NCBI GenBank assembly: GCA_946885735.1
Contig: CAMPGW010000012.1
Location: 1 to 49,047, forward strand
DNA length: 49,047 nt
Direction of reading: 5' to 3'
From: an uncultured Gammaproteobacteria bacterium
Lineage (GTDB): Bacteria; Pseudomonadota; Gammaproteobacteria; Xanthomonadales; Xanthomonadaceae
The position numbers and the translations under genes are program-made. Below, in pieces: positions 11,001 to 18,043 of the stretch (position 1 is the stretch's first letter; each line of letters opens with the position of its first letter). A model generated the notes under the pieces. It made no database searches and had not been told where the DNA came from. It saw only the letters and a list, made by a program, of their open reading frames with translations.

Positions 11001-11732
11001 CGCGAAGAAGCCGAGGCCGGCGGCGGCCTGCAGGTGGACACCGAGGTGACGGTCGAAGTCGGCGACGACGTGCGCCTGCGCGGCTTCGGCCTCGACGGTC
11101 GCCTGGGCGGCGCGCTGACGATTCGCGACGGCCCCGCGCGGCCCGCCGTCGCCAATGGCACGCTCCAGGTGCGCGGGCGCTACCGCGCCTACGGGCGCGC
11201 GCTGCAGATCCGCCGCGCGCGCATGAGCTGGGTCAACGCGCCCTTCGACGACCCGGTGCTGGACGTGCTGGCCGAACACGAGTTCGAGGACGTCACCGTC
11301 GGCGTGCGCGTGCGCGGCAGTGCACGGGCGCCGGAGACCAGCGTGACCTCGTCGCCCTCGATGAGCACCGCCGAAGCGGTGTCCTGGCTGCTGCTCGGCC
11401 GACCGCTGGAGACCGCCTCCGGCGCCGAGACGCAGCAGGTCAGTGCGAGCGCGCTCGCGCTCGGCGCCGGCAGCAGCCTGCTGGCGCAGCGGCTGGGCGT
11501 GCGGCTGGGCCTGGATTCGGCCGGCGTGGTGGAAAGTCGCGCGCTCGGCGGCTCGGCGCTGCTGGTCGGCAAGCGGCTCTCGCCACGCCTGTTCGTTAGC
11601 TACGGCGTATCGCTGCTCGGCACCGGCCAGGTCGTGATGCTCAAGTACATGATCCGCCGCGGCCTCAGCCTCGGCCTCGAGTCCGGCACCGTCGAGACTG
11701 CCGCCTCACTCGAGTGGCGCACCGAACGTTGA
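8019..11732 (+). CDS. tamB: Translocation and assembly module protein TamB
   Basis: 1237 residues from a GTG at 8019 that overlaps the tamA stop (GTGA). TamB is anchored in the inner membrane by one N-terminal helix (about 6-28) and spans the periplasm as a long repetitive beta-sheet groove that is thought to carry lipids and contact TamA. The sequence fits: a hydrophobic start, then about 1000 residues of low-complexity beta-repeat pattern (alternating L-x-L/V-x-G, rich in Arg, Gly and Leu), and a C-terminal DUF490/TamB domain (about 900-1237) including TVEVGDDVRLRGFGLDGRL and SSPSMSTAEAVSWLLLGRP. No frameshift is visible over the whole length. Confidence 0.93.
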   Translation: MNRARLLRWSLAVGALLVVLAVSFGSWVLRSEGGRDWLLARVLAQLPADSSVRWEGIEGRLSGPLVIHGLDYRQADGLRVQARRVRIDHSVWPLVSRRWQVQSLDGEDVRVTLAREDAPFEWPRWPEVLPRLDLPMAISVRALDFRGLEVVEAERVRLRLDRLRAGVLLAPGELVVRDLRAQGPDGGVQGRLEYRPADDFRTAADLRLQGRDGLSLHVLARGDLTNFVATAEGTAPGRVDARLSLRNGREVPIWQLRMQADELRPALFGLDGADRWRGDLRLGGRGGDASLSGRLARNDVEWNLDGSRLVTDARGLRLAPLRVVLPQGPLQVDGLLAFEPAPLHGELRLSTPGLRLAGSEPGSEVVVATGALQARGTVEAWTLAGQLAFRRGAEEATVVLAGTGTAQTLHLGTLQARMPGGRLDGEADLRWGDAIGGQADLRLVGFDPGYFAPEFPGAIHGRLRLEAKQAPGGRWSGRLDAPGLTGRLRGRALEASATAHWKDGAGEGEARIALGDSRLELDGRFGEQLDLRARAQPLDLADLWPDAGGRLRGSLRLRGPRAAPAIEADLTGADLRWGASSARELRVRGRLPEAPARGQVEAVAGGLVIAGQAVEAARVQLRGNRSELALDASLQGEHGRLAVEGEVRHDADRWQGRLRSLRLSPTRGPAWALQAPARFAYGESGLRFGPGCLAQADGAGELCAHWDGEFATLRGEGLGVALVEPWLPAVSGDYQGYGTVAFDARLQRAATGWSGRVELRSAVGGVRLRAHTDTPLLAYEDLRLQASLADSRWQARGGANLDGGGRLDFEGSGGLAPAAPVAATATLDLRELGWMELLSPDLAAPSGRLQGRLQVGGTRGEPRIGGELRLTGWQAELPALGVALREGSFLATGEPGGSLRIEGSVRSGEGTLRVEGGLDLRQDRQPLLLSLRGDGVTIADTPDLEATASPRLQLRYLDGELQLRGSIIVPRARVDLERLDRGVAASPDVVVLDPREEAEAGGGLQVDTEVTVEVGDDVRLRGFGLDGRLGGALTIRDGPARPAVANGTLQVRGRYRAYGRALQIRRARMSWVNAPFDDPVLDVLAEHEFEDVTVGVRVRGSARAPETSVTSSPSMSTAEAVSWLLLGRPLETASGAETQQVSASALALGAGSSLLAQRLGVRLGLDSAGVVESRALGGSALLVGKRLSPRLFVSYGVSLLGTGQVVMLKYMIRRGLSLGLESGTVETAASLEWRTER

Positions 11733-11746
11733 CTCTTTCTGGCGAT

Positions 11747-11866
11747 GTTCTGGCCGGCGGCCGGTAGGCGATGGCGGGGGACGCTGCAAGTACGTCCATG
11801 TAAGCTCGTCGGCGCCATCCATGGCGCCGAAGCCCCCGCCATCGCCTACCGGCCACCGGCCAGAAC
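11747..11866. repeat. Long inverted repeat enclosing a conserved core (copy 1)
   Basis: Arms at 11747-11780 and 11833-11866 are 34 bases each and complementary except at one position. They enclose a loop of 52 bases that contains a further palindrome (GGCGCCAT-CC-ATGGCGCC at 11811-11828). The inner segment 11791-11832 matches 12008-12049 in reverse complement at 39 of 42 positions, so this is one of two copies of a repeat family. It starts 15 bases after the tamB stop. The gene-free region 11733-12178 consists mainly of this copy, a hairpin at 11904-11934, copy 2 and a terminator. Confidence 0.85.
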
Positions 11867-11903
11867 GGCGCGACCGTCGCGATCGATTCGAACTGCCTGC
11901 GCA

Positions 11904-11934
11904 GTTGCAGCGAGCGCGCAGCGCTCGCTGCAAC
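11904..11934. repeat. Perfect hairpin between the two large repeats
   Basis: Arms GTTGCAGCGAGCG (11904-11916) and CGCTCGCTGCAAC (11922-11934) pair perfectly around a 5-base loop. A second small dyad (11891-11896 with 11901-11906) overlaps its left side. No T tract follows on either strand. Confidence 0.7.
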
Positions 11935-11985
11935 CGCGATCAACGGCGCTGCGCGATAAACCGCTCCAATCTGTGGGAGGGCGGA

Positions 11986-12081
11986 TGCGGGTGGGGTCTG
12001 CGCCGGGCTTCGGCGCCATGGATGGCGCCGACGAGCCTCCATGGACGGATTCACGGCGTCCCGGCGCAGAGCCCACCCGCA
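11986..12081. repeat. Inverted repeat enclosing the same core (copy 2, opposite orientation)
   Basis: Arms at 11986-12007 and 12060-12081 are 22 bases and complementary except at one position. The enclosed core 12008-12049 is the reverse complement of 11791-11832 in copy 1 with three differences, including the same GGCGCCAT/ATGGCGCC palindrome. The arm sequences of the two copies differ from each other, although each pair is self-complementary. Confidence 0.85.
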
Positions 12082-12132
12082 GCCGACCTCATGCAGAACA
12101 CGTGCGGCTGCCAATCCAAGGGCTGCAAAGAA

Positions 12133-12156
12133 GAACGCCGCCTTGCGGCGGCGTTC
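12133..12156 (-). terminator. Intrinsic terminator of the esterase gene
   Basis: A perfect 10-base stem (12133-12142 with 12147-12156) and 4-base loop, lying 22 bases after the stop of the minus-strand esterase. On the minus strand the stem is followed by TTCTTT. Confidence 0.8.
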
Positions 12157-12178
12157 GGGACTTGCGTGATGCGATGGA

Positions 12179-14014
12179 TCAGAACTTCATCTCGAAGCCG
12201 AGGTTGACCGAGTTCAGGTCCTGCGTGTCGTCGCTCATGCGCGCGCGGTAGCTCAGCGACACCCGCGTGTCGTCGGCGACCTCGTAGCCCACGCCGAGGT
12301 CGGCTTCGTACCACTTGTCCGCGCCCGGGTAGCCGTCGAGGGTGAAGTGCCCGTTCATCGTGTTGGAACCGGCCTGCACCTGGACCGCGCGGTCCTGGCT
12401 GTCGCGCGCGTAGGCGACGCGACCGAACAGGCCGAAGCCGCCCATGTCGCCCTCGGCCTGGTAGCCGAGGCGGCCGACCGTGGACTTGCGCTCGAAATCG
12501 CCAAACCACATCGAGGTGGAGAAGTTCGACTCCTCGCGGTAACCGTCCACCTGCACCTTCTGCCAGGTCAGGCTGGCGAAGGGGCCGTGGTGGAACTCGT
12601 CGCCGAAGTTCATGCCGGCCACCAGGCTGGCGCCGGTGTGCGAGGCCTGGGTGCCGCCGCTCTCGATGCGGGTGTTCGGGCCGAGCTCGATCGCGCGGTC
12701 GATGTCCAGGTTGGCCGAACCGGCGGACAGGGTCAGGCCGGCATAGGCGTTGCCCAGGTGGGCGACGCCGTAGCCGGAAAGCAGGAACTGCTTGTTGTCC
12801 ACCGACGCGCCGCTGGCGACGTCGCCGCTGCTGCTGCCGTAGGTGGCCGCGGCGCCGAAGGTGAAGTGTTCGTTGAAGCGCGTGTCCGCGCCGAAGGTCA
12901 GCGTGAACAGGTCGTTGTCCATCGCGCCGGTGCTGGCGTTGGCGGAGAAGTCCTGCTGCGAGAACTGCACGTCGCCGTAGACATTGGCCTGGTCGTCGTT
13001 GCGCTCGTTGGCGCGGAACATCTGCCGGCCGACGGTGGCGCCGTGGTCCTCGTAGACCTGCAGCGGCACTTCCGCGGCATAGCTCACGCTGCCCGGCGCC
13101 GACAGCGTGGCGAGCACGACGTTGGCCAGCATCGCGTGGGCGGCGCCCGAGGGATGCACACCATCGGCGAACAGGTAACTGGTGTTGGTGCCGCTGGCGT
13201 AGTGGAACGGGTAGTTGGGGTCGCCGGTCGGGCCGCAGGCCAGCGAGCTGCCGCCGACGCAGGCGGTGCCGGTGACGTTGCTGTAGCCGTACAGCGCCGG
13301 GTCGGCGACCACTTCGTTGATCAGGCCGAAGACGTTGATCGGCACGATGCCGTCGCCGAGGTTGGCCAGGCCCGCGTTGAAGGTCTGGTTGTAGACGAAG
13401 CTCAGGGCCGAGGCGCTGGCCTGGTTGGGCGTGCCGAAGTTCGACGGGGTCAGGCCGAGGTCGGGCAGGTTGAAGACGACGATGGTGTTGGCGCCGGCGT
13501 TCTGCAGCGTGCCGATCAGGCCGACCATGGTGGCCGCGGCGATGCCGGTGTTGAGCTGCGCGGTGGCCGGGGTCGCGGCGGCGGTGAAGATGTCGTTGGC
13601 GCCGCCCCACATCATGTACAGCGCGTTCGGATCGGCGGCGCCGCCGTGGCCGGCGAGGTAGCCGCCCAACTGGGTGGTCAGGGAGAAGCTGCCCGGCGAC
13701 AGGCCGCAGGTGAAGCTGCCGCTGTTGGCGCGGGCGCAGGCGCCACCGAAAGCGTAGTTGCTGCCGCCGGCCAGCGAATAGGTGCCGCTGTAGCCGAAGG
13801 CCTGCGCGACGATCTCGGCATACACCGAGTCGGGATTGGTGGTGAAGCTCGAACCCGGCAGCGTCGCCGGATTGCCGTCGACGAAGCCGACGTTGCCGGC
13901 ATCGGACAGGCTGTCGCCGAACACGACCACGTCCGAGAAGCTCTGGGCCTGGGCGACGGAGCTGCCGGCGAGGGCCAGGGCCAGGGCGCTGACGAGAAGT
14001 TTGGTGCGGGGCAT
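12179..14014 (-). CDS. Autotransporter GDSL (SGNH) esterase, EstA-type
   Basis: 611 residues. A secreted lipolytic enzyme that carries its own outer-membrane barrel (type Va secretion). A signal peptide (about 1-24, AQAQ end) precedes an SGNH hydrolase domain: block I VVFGDSLSDAGN with nucleophile Ser35, block III GGANDIF, and block V DGVHPSG with Asp284 and His287. The last 280 residues or so form an autotransporter barrel ending in Phe (GFEMKF), which fits BAM recognition. The ATG at 14014 has AGGAG 8 bases upstream; a GTG 9 bases earlier overlaps that site and was rejected. TamA/TamB upstream on the other strand may assist its assembly (inference). An intrinsic terminator follows. Confidence 0.93.
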   Translation of the reverse strand: MPRTKLLVSALALALAGSSVAQAQSFSDVVVFGDSLSDAGNVGFVDGNPATLPGSSFTTNPDSVYAEIVAQAFGYSGTYSLAGGSNYAFGGACARANSGSFTCGLSPGSFSLTTQLGGYLAGHGGAADPNALYMMWGGANDIFTAAATPATAQLNTGIAAATMVGLIGTLQNAGANTIVVFNLPDLGLTPSNFGTPNQASASALSFVYNQTFNAGLANLGDGIVPINVFGLINEVVADPALYGYSNVTGTACVGGSSLACGPTGDPNYPFHYASGTNTSYLFADGVHPSGAAHAMLANVVLATLSAPGSVSYAAEVPLQVYEDHGATVGRQMFRANERNDDQANVYGDVQFSQQDFSANASTGAMDNDLFTLTFGADTRFNEHFTFGAAATYGSSSGDVASGASVDNKQFLLSGYGVAHLGNAYAGLTLSAGSANLDIDRAIELGPNTRIESGGTQASHTGASLVAGMNFGDEFHHGPFASLTWQKVQVDGYREESNFSTSMWFGDFERKSTVGRLGYQAEGDMGGFGLFGRVAYARDSQDRAVQVQAGSNTMNGHFTLDGYPGADKWYEADLGVGYEVADDTRVSLSYRARMSDDTQDLNSVNLGFEMKF

Positions 14015-14058
14015 GGATGACACTCCTGGGTACGGTTAGGCCCACCGGCAGGCGGCGG

Positions 14059-14075
14059 AATGTAAAGATCACATT
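14059..14075 (-). promoter_or_regulatory. AT-rich promoter region with a small dyad upstream of the esterase
   Basis: An AT-rich island between mnmG and the esterase contains AATGT-N7-ACATT (14059-14075) and, on the minus strand, a -10-like TACATT (14064 to 14059). The stretch contrasts sharply with the surrounding GC content and so probably holds the esterase promoter. The regulator of the dyad, if any, is unknown. Confidence 0.4.
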
Positions 14076-14136
14076 AATACAGTTTTTGGCTCCGTACCAC
14101 AGGGAATGGTCCGGGCCCCGGTCGCCAGCTCCGCGT

Positions 14137-16014
14137 TCAGCCGGTGCGCCGCCGACGGACCAGTTGCACCCGCAGCAGCGATAGCGCGGCCGGGGTCATG
14201 CCGGGGATGCGCTGGGCCTGCCCGAGCGTCTCCGGTCGTACCGACTCCAGCTTGCCCTGCAGTTCGGCCGACAGGCCGGGGATGTCGCGGAAGCCGAAGT
14301 CGGCCGGGATGGCGGTCTGCTCGTGGCGGCGCTGGCGCTCGATCTCCTCGCGCTGGCGGTCGAGGTAGCCCGCGTACTTCACGCCGATCTCGACCTGTTC
14401 GGCGACGAGGGCATCGTCCACGCCCGGACCGAGCGCCTCGACCTGCATCACCGCCGTGTAGCCAAGCTCCGGACGCTTGAGCAGATCGAGCGCGCTGCCT
14501 TCCCGGCTGATCGCCACGCCGGTGCGGGCCTCGAGCTCGCGCGCGATCGCGCCGCCCGGCGCCACCGGCAAGGACTGCAGGCGCGCGCGTTCGCGTTCGA
14601 CCGCCTCGGCCTTGCGCGCATGCGCGGCCCAGCGCGCCTCGTCGACGATGCCGAGCTCGCGCCCGATCGGCGTGAGCCGCGCATCGGCATTGTCTTCGCG
14701 CAACTGCAGGCGGTATTCCGCGCGCGAAGTGAACATCCGGTAGGGCTCGGTGGTGCCCTGCGTCACCAGGTCGTCCACCAGCACGCCGAGGTAGGCCTGG
14801 TCGCGGCCCGGCGTCCACGGCTCGCGCTGCTGCACCGCGCGCGCTGCGTTGAGGCCGGCGAGCAGGCCCTGTGCCGCGGCCTCCTCGTAGCCGGTGGTGC
14901 CGTTGATCTGGCCGGCGAAGTACAGGCCGGCGACCGCCTTGGTTTCCAGCGAGGCCTTCAGCCCGCGCGGATCGAAGTAGTCGTACTCGATCGCGTAGCC
15001 GGGGCGGGTGATGTGCGCGTTCTCGAGTCCAGGAATCGACCGGACAAGTGCCAGCTGCACGTCGAAGGGCAGCGAGGTGGAGATGCCGTTCGGATACACC
15101 TCGTGGGTGTCCAGTCCCTCGGGCTCCAGGAAGATCTGGTGCGAATCGCGATCGGCGAAGCGCACCACCTTGTCCTCGATGGACGGGCAGTAACGCGGAC
15201 CGACGCCCTCGATCACGCCCGAGTACATCGGCGAGCGGTCCAGGCCGCCGCGGATGATGTCGTGGGTGGCTTCACGGGTGTGGGTGATCCAGCACGAGAC
15301 CTGGCGCGGGTGCCGCGACGGGTCGCGCAGGAAGCTGAAGCCGGGAATCGGGTCGTCGCCGGGCTGCTCGGCCAATGCGGAGTAGTCGATGCTGCGGCCG
15401 TCGATGCGCGGCGGCGTACCCGTCTTCAGCCGATCCACCACGAACGGACCCTCGCGCAGGCGCGCGGCCAGCGTGCTGGCGGGGGGATCGCCGGCGCGGC
15501 CGCCGGCATGGTTCTGCAGGCCGACGTGGATGCGCCCGGCCAGGAAGGTGCCCGCGGTCAGCACCACCGCCGGCGCGCGGAAGCGCAGGCCGGACTGGGT
15601 GAGCACGCCACGCACGTGGCCGGCTTCGATCTCGATGTCGTCCACCGCCTGCTGGAAGGTCCACAGGCCCGGCTGCGACTCGACGATGCGGCGGATCGCC
15701 GCGCGATAGAGCGCGCGGTCGGCCTGGGCGCGGGTCGCGCGCACCGCCGGACCCTTGGAGGCATTGAGCGTGCGCCACTGGATGCCGGCGAAATCCGCGG
15801 CGATACCCATCGCGCCGCCGAGCGCGTCGATCTCGCGCACCAGGTGGCCCTTGCCGATGCCACCGATGGCCGGATTGCAGCTCATCGCGCCGACCGTCTC
15901 GAGGTTGTGCGTGAGCAGCAGCGTGCGCGCGCCGGCCCGGGCCGCGGCCAGCGCGGCCTCGGTGCCGGCGTGGCCGCCACCGACCACGATCACGTCGAAG
16001 GTTTGGGGATGCAT
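14137..16014 (-). CDS. mnmG: tRNA uridine-5-carboxymethylaminomethyl modification enzyme MnmG (GidA)
   Basis: 625 residues (E. coli 629). With MnmE it installs the cmnm5 group on the wobble uridine of several tRNAs, using FAD and methylene-tetrahydrofolate. The FAD-binding start [16 protein letters not shown], the family signature [22 protein letters not shown], the Cys-containing [21 protein letters not shown] region and the C-terminal helical domain (QIEVGVKY-like [14 protein letters not shown]) are all present. The ATG at 16014 matches the usual N-terminus. mnmE is not in the window. The start faces the gene-free region containing the candidate small RNA. Confidence 0.97.
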   Translation of the reverse strand: MHPQTFDVIVVGGGHAGTEAALAAARAGARTLLLTHNLETVGAMSCNPAIGGIGKGHLVREIDALGGAMGIAADFAGIQWRTLNASKGPAVRATRAQADRALYRAAIRRIVESQPGLWTFQQAVDDIEIEAGHVRGVLTQSGLRFRAPAVVLTAGTFLAGRIHVGLQNHAGGRAGDPPASTLAARLREGPFVVDRLKTGTPPRIDGRSIDYSALAEQPGDDPIPGFSFLRDPSRHPRQVSCWITHTREATHDIIRGGLDRSPMYSGVIEGVGPRYCPSIEDKVVRFADRDSHQIFLEPEGLDTHEVYPNGISTSLPFDVQLALVRSIPGLENAHITRPGYAIEYDYFDPRGLKASLETKAVAGLYFAGQINGTTGYEEAAAQGLLAGLNAARAVQQREPWTPGRDQAYLGVLVDDLVTQGTTEPYRMFTSRAEYRLQLREDNADARLTPIGRELGIVDEARWAAHARKAEAVERERARLQSLPVAPGGAIARELEARTGVAISREGSALDLLKRPELGYTAVMQVEALGPGVDDALVAEQVEIGVKYAGYLDRQREEIERQRRHEQTAIPADFGFRDIPGLSAELQGKLESVRPETLGQAQRIPGMTPAALSLLRVQLVRRRRTG

Positions 16015-16100
16015 CGTCACTGGCGCGGATCGTGCAGGCAGGGGTGCGGGGACGTGATTGTCTCGCAGGGACAGGGGGGCCACCAGTCGGGCACGGCCGG

Positions 16101-16117
16101 TTGGCACGATCCCTGCA
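16101..16117 (+). promoter_or_regulatory. Sigma-54 (RpoN) type -24/-12 promoter
   Basis: TTGGCACGATCCCTGCA matches the consensus TGGCACG-N4-TTGCW at all but one position, and the invariant GG (16103-16104) and GC (16115-16116) are separated by exactly 10 bases, as sigma-54 requires. The expected start of transcription is near 16128. No enhancer-binding site could be assigned upstream. The downstream sequence is not a protein gene but a terminator-bounded segment. Confidence 0.7.
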
Positions 16118-16127
16118 TTAGTCCCCC

Positions 16128-16238
16128 TGCACCCAATGCGGCCATACGCCGGGGGGCGTCGACGGATCGAAAGGTCCCGTCAAGGTCCGCGTGGGAATGC
16201 CGGCTGGGAGTTCCGGGGGGAACTCCCAGCTTTTTTTT
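16128..16238 (+). ncRNA. Candidate sigma-54-dependent small RNA (about 110 nt)
   Basis: Bounded by a -24/-12 promoter 12 bases upstream and a strong intrinsic terminator at the 3' end. No gene on this strand upstream could own the terminator, because mnmG starts at 16014 and runs the other way. Visible structure: a 5-base stem at 16146-16150/16155-16159, a second at 16161-16165/16177-16181, and the terminator stem. The heptamer AAGGTCC occurs twice (16171-16177, 16182-16188), once in the loop region and once single-stranded, and could be a target-pairing or protein-binding element. The only ATG frame inside (from 16136) does not stop before the terminator, so a peptide is unlikely. No known RNA family was recognised. 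Confidence 0.6.
16203..16238 (+). terminator. Strong intrinsic terminator
   Basis: A perfect 10-base stem (16203-16212 with 16221-16230), an 8-base C/G loop and an uninterrupted run of eight T (16231-16238). It acts on the plus strand only. Confidence 0.92.
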
Positions 16239-16402
16239 GCCTGCGCGCCGTGAAAGCGTGCAGCCCGTCACGAAATCAGCCTTCCAGCGCGCCCTTGCGG
16301 CAACCGCGTGCCCTGGCCGTACCGTCCCACGAGGGCAGCAAGCGCTTGCCCTGGCTCCGAATGGGTCGGTCCGGCGCGGGCACGGCCCGTTCTGGGGTAG
16401 CG

Positions 16403-16434
16403 CGCGTCGGGTCAAAAAGCGACGCGTCGGGTCA
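16403..16434. repeat. 11-base direct repeat with an overlapping dyad at the end of the lipoprotein gene
   Basis: GCGTCGGGTCA occurs at 16404-16414 and 16424-16434, 20 bases apart; the second copy includes the stop codon of the minus-strand lipoprotein gene. CGCGTCG (16403-16409) also pairs with CGACGCG (16420-16426). It is not a typical terminator because the T-run lies in the loop. Confidence 0.5.
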
Positions 16435-16989
16435 GTTGCCGTCCCCGCCCGCATCCCTGCGGCGCTTCGGTGGCCCGTCCCTTCGAGACGAGGTGCCGCG
16501 CCTGGCGCGCGGGCTCGCATCACCGCGGGCATCGGGGCCGTCCTCGGTCATCGGGTCCCGGGGCGCGTGGCGTATCGGTTCGCGACGTGGGGCGTCGGGC
16601 GCCTGCCGGCGTGGTGGACGCCAGCGCGGATCCCGGTCGCGGTACCAGGGTTGGTCGAAGTACAACCAGACGTCGTAACGCGGGAAGGGATCGGCCCAGC
16701 CGCGCGGACAATAGCGGTAGCGCACCGAGCAGTAGCCGTAGCCCGGGAAGGGCGAGCCGCCGTACCAACCGCCATGCCACGGCCCGTCGTGGTACAGCCA
16801 GCCAAAACGCGGATCGAAGAACGGATCGTAGGCGTGGCGCCGGTGATCGTAGTCGCGACCGACGAAGTAGTCGCCCCCGCCCGCACCCGAGTAGTAGTTG
16901 CCGTCCGAGTAACGCAAACCGTGCGGATCGGTGGCGCAGCCGGCCAGGCCGGTGGCCATGGCGAGGAAGACGGCGTGGCGTAGGCGCAT
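16432..16989 (-). CDS. Aromatic-rich lipoprotein of unknown function
   Basis: 185 residues. The N-terminus has a lipoprotein signal peptide with lipobox LAGC (Cys18), so the mature protein should be lipid-anchored in the cell envelope. Residues about 25-125 are extremely rich in Tyr, Trp, Phe, Gly and Asp (YYSGAGGGDYFVGRDYDH, FGWLYHDGPWHGGWYGG), with two extra Cys in YGYCSVRYRYCPRG that could form a disulphide. The last 60 residues are Arg/Pro/Asp-rich and look disordered. A GGGGGTG stretch upstream of the ATG at 16989 can serve as ribosome binding site. Similar Tyr/Trp-rich lipoproteins are found in related bacteria, but no function is known. Confidence 0.75.
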   Translation of the reverse strand: MRLRHAVFLAMATGLAGCATDPHGLRYSDGNYYSGAGGGDYFVGRDYDHRRHAYDPFFDPRFGWLYHDGPWHGGWYGGSPFPGYGYCSVRYRYCPRGWADPFPRYDVWLYFDQPWYRDRDPRWRPPRRQAPDAPRREPIRHAPRDPMTEDGPDARGDASPRARRGTSSRRDGPPKRRRDAGGDGN

Positions 16990-17072
16990 GTTTCACCCCC
17001 TGTGCACGGCCAGTGTCGGCGCGAGGCGTTGAATTGGTGCTTAATCGTCGCGACCGCCGCGACGCCTGCTGC

Positions 17073-17078
17073 GATAAT
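17073..17078 (+). promoter_or_regulatory. Probable -10 element for the EamA gene
   Basis: GATAAT, 26 bases before the EamA start codon in the divergent gap. No clear -35 is visible at the expected spacing. Confidence 0.4.
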
Positions 17079-17104
17079 GCCGCACCGCACCGCAAGGATC
17101 ACGC

Positions 17105-18043
17105 ATGGCGCTGCACCAGGCCTCGGGCCGCTGGAGACTCGGTCTCGCGCTGGCGCTGGTCACGGCCGGATGCTGGTCCACGCTTCCGGTCGCGTTGAAG
17201 GTCACGCTCGAGCGGCTCGATCCCTACACCCTGACCTGGGTGCGCTTCGTCATCGCCGGCGCGATCATGCTGGCCTGGCTGGCGGCGCGCGACGGGCTGC
17301 GCGGCTTCGCAAGCCTCGATCGCAAGCGCTGGGGCCTGTTGCTGCTCGCCGGCGTGCTGCTGATCGGCAACTACGTCTTCTACCTGCTCGGCGTGCAGTA
17401 CAGCACGCCCGGCAACGCGCAACTGCTGATCCAGCTGGCGCCGCTGCTGATGGCACTGGGCGGCATCTTCGTGTTCCGCGAGCGCTACCGCGTGGGCCAG
17501 TGGATCGGCCTGGGCACCATCGCGCTCGGCCTGTGGCTGTTCTTCCGCGACCAGTCCGGGCATCCGGCCGTCGGCGCCCGCGCCTATGCGCTGGGATCGG
17601 CAATGGTGGTGATCGCGGCGCTGGTCTGGGCCGGCTACGCGCTGATCCAGAAGCAACTGCTGACGCGATTGGGTTCACCGGCGATCATGCTCTTCATCTA
17701 CCTGCTGGCGAGCGTGCTGCTGTTCCCGCTGGCGCGGCCGGCGACCCTGCTGCAGCTCGACGGCGTCGGCATGGCGCTGCTGGCGTTCTGCGCGCTCAAC
17801 ACCCTGGTCGCCTACGGCGCGTTCGCCGAGGCGCTGGTGCATTGGGAGGCCTCGCGCGTGTCGACGGTGCTGGCGCTGACGCCGCTGCTGGCGCTCGCCG
17901 CGATCGCCGGCGTGCACGCGATCTGGCCGCAGGCGGTCGCGGCCGAAACAGTGGGCGCGATCGGCTACGTGGGCGCGTTGCTGGTCGTCGCGGGCTCGGC
18001 GATGAGTGCGCTGCTCGGCAACCGCAAGGAGAGGACCCCATGA
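17105..18043 (+). CDS. EamA/DMT family transporter
   Basis: 312 residues with ten predicted membrane helices arranged as two EamA repeats (about 10-145 and 160-305). Members export small metabolites such as amino acids, nucleosides or S-adenosylmethionine-type compounds. Typical features are the first helix with W-S-x-x-P-V-A-L-K, the short segment QYSTPGNAQLLIQLAPLL at the end of the fourth helix region and the repeat counterpart WEASRVSTVLALTPLLAL. AAGGA lies 7 bases before the ATG. It overlaps the dehydratase gene by 4 bases (ATGA), so substrate or product of that enzyme, such as threonine or serine, is a reasonable guess for cargo. This is inference. Confidence 0.88.
   Translation: MALHQASGRWRLGLALALVTAGCWSTLPVALKVTLERLDPYTLTWVRFVIAGAIMLAWLAARDGLRGFASLDRKRWGLLLLAGVLLIGNYVFYLLGVQYSTPGNAQLLIQLAPLLMALGGIFVFRERYRVGQWIGLGTIALGLWLFFRDQSGHPAVGARAYALGSAMVVIAALVWAGYALIQKQLLTRLGSPAIMLFIYLLASVLLFPLARPATLLQLDGVGMALLAFCALNTLVAYGAFAEALVHWEASRVSTVLALTPLLALAAIAGVHAIWPQAVAAETVGAIGYVGALLVVAGSAMSALLGNRKERTP

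Larger units (their letters stand above)
16015..16431. other. Gene-free region between mnmG and the lipoprotein gene
   Basis: About 417 bases with no supported protein gene. It contains a sigma-54-type promoter (16101-16117), a candidate small RNA with its own intrinsic terminator (to 16238) and, near the right end, an 11-base direct repeat. From 16240 to 16400 nothing recognisable was seen. Confidence 0.7.

Noticed and set aside
11745..12251. Open frames across the two large inverted repeats
   Set aside because: They exist only because the repeats lack stop codons; no motif, no ribosome binding site and no codon pattern distinguish them.
12347..14020. Long open frame on the plus strand, Val/Gly-rich, opposite the esterase
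   Set aside because: It is antisense to an autotransporter with catalytic motifs and a clear barrel; the antisense product has low-complexity composition typical of GC-rich shadow frames.
14059..14080. Possible CRP-type site (TGT...TCACA)
   Set aside because: The half-sites are 3 bases apart rather than 6 and the left half is degenerate; the small AATGT/ACATT dyad is kept only as an unassigned site.
16240..16400. Further small RNA or riboswitch between the terminator and the lipoprotein gene
   Set aside because: No promoter, conserved stem or terminator could be identified.
14323..16983. 886-codon open frame antisense to mnmG and through the following gap
   Set aside because: It crosses mnmG, the candidate small RNA, the intrinsic terminator and the lipoprotein gene; composition is that of a shadow.
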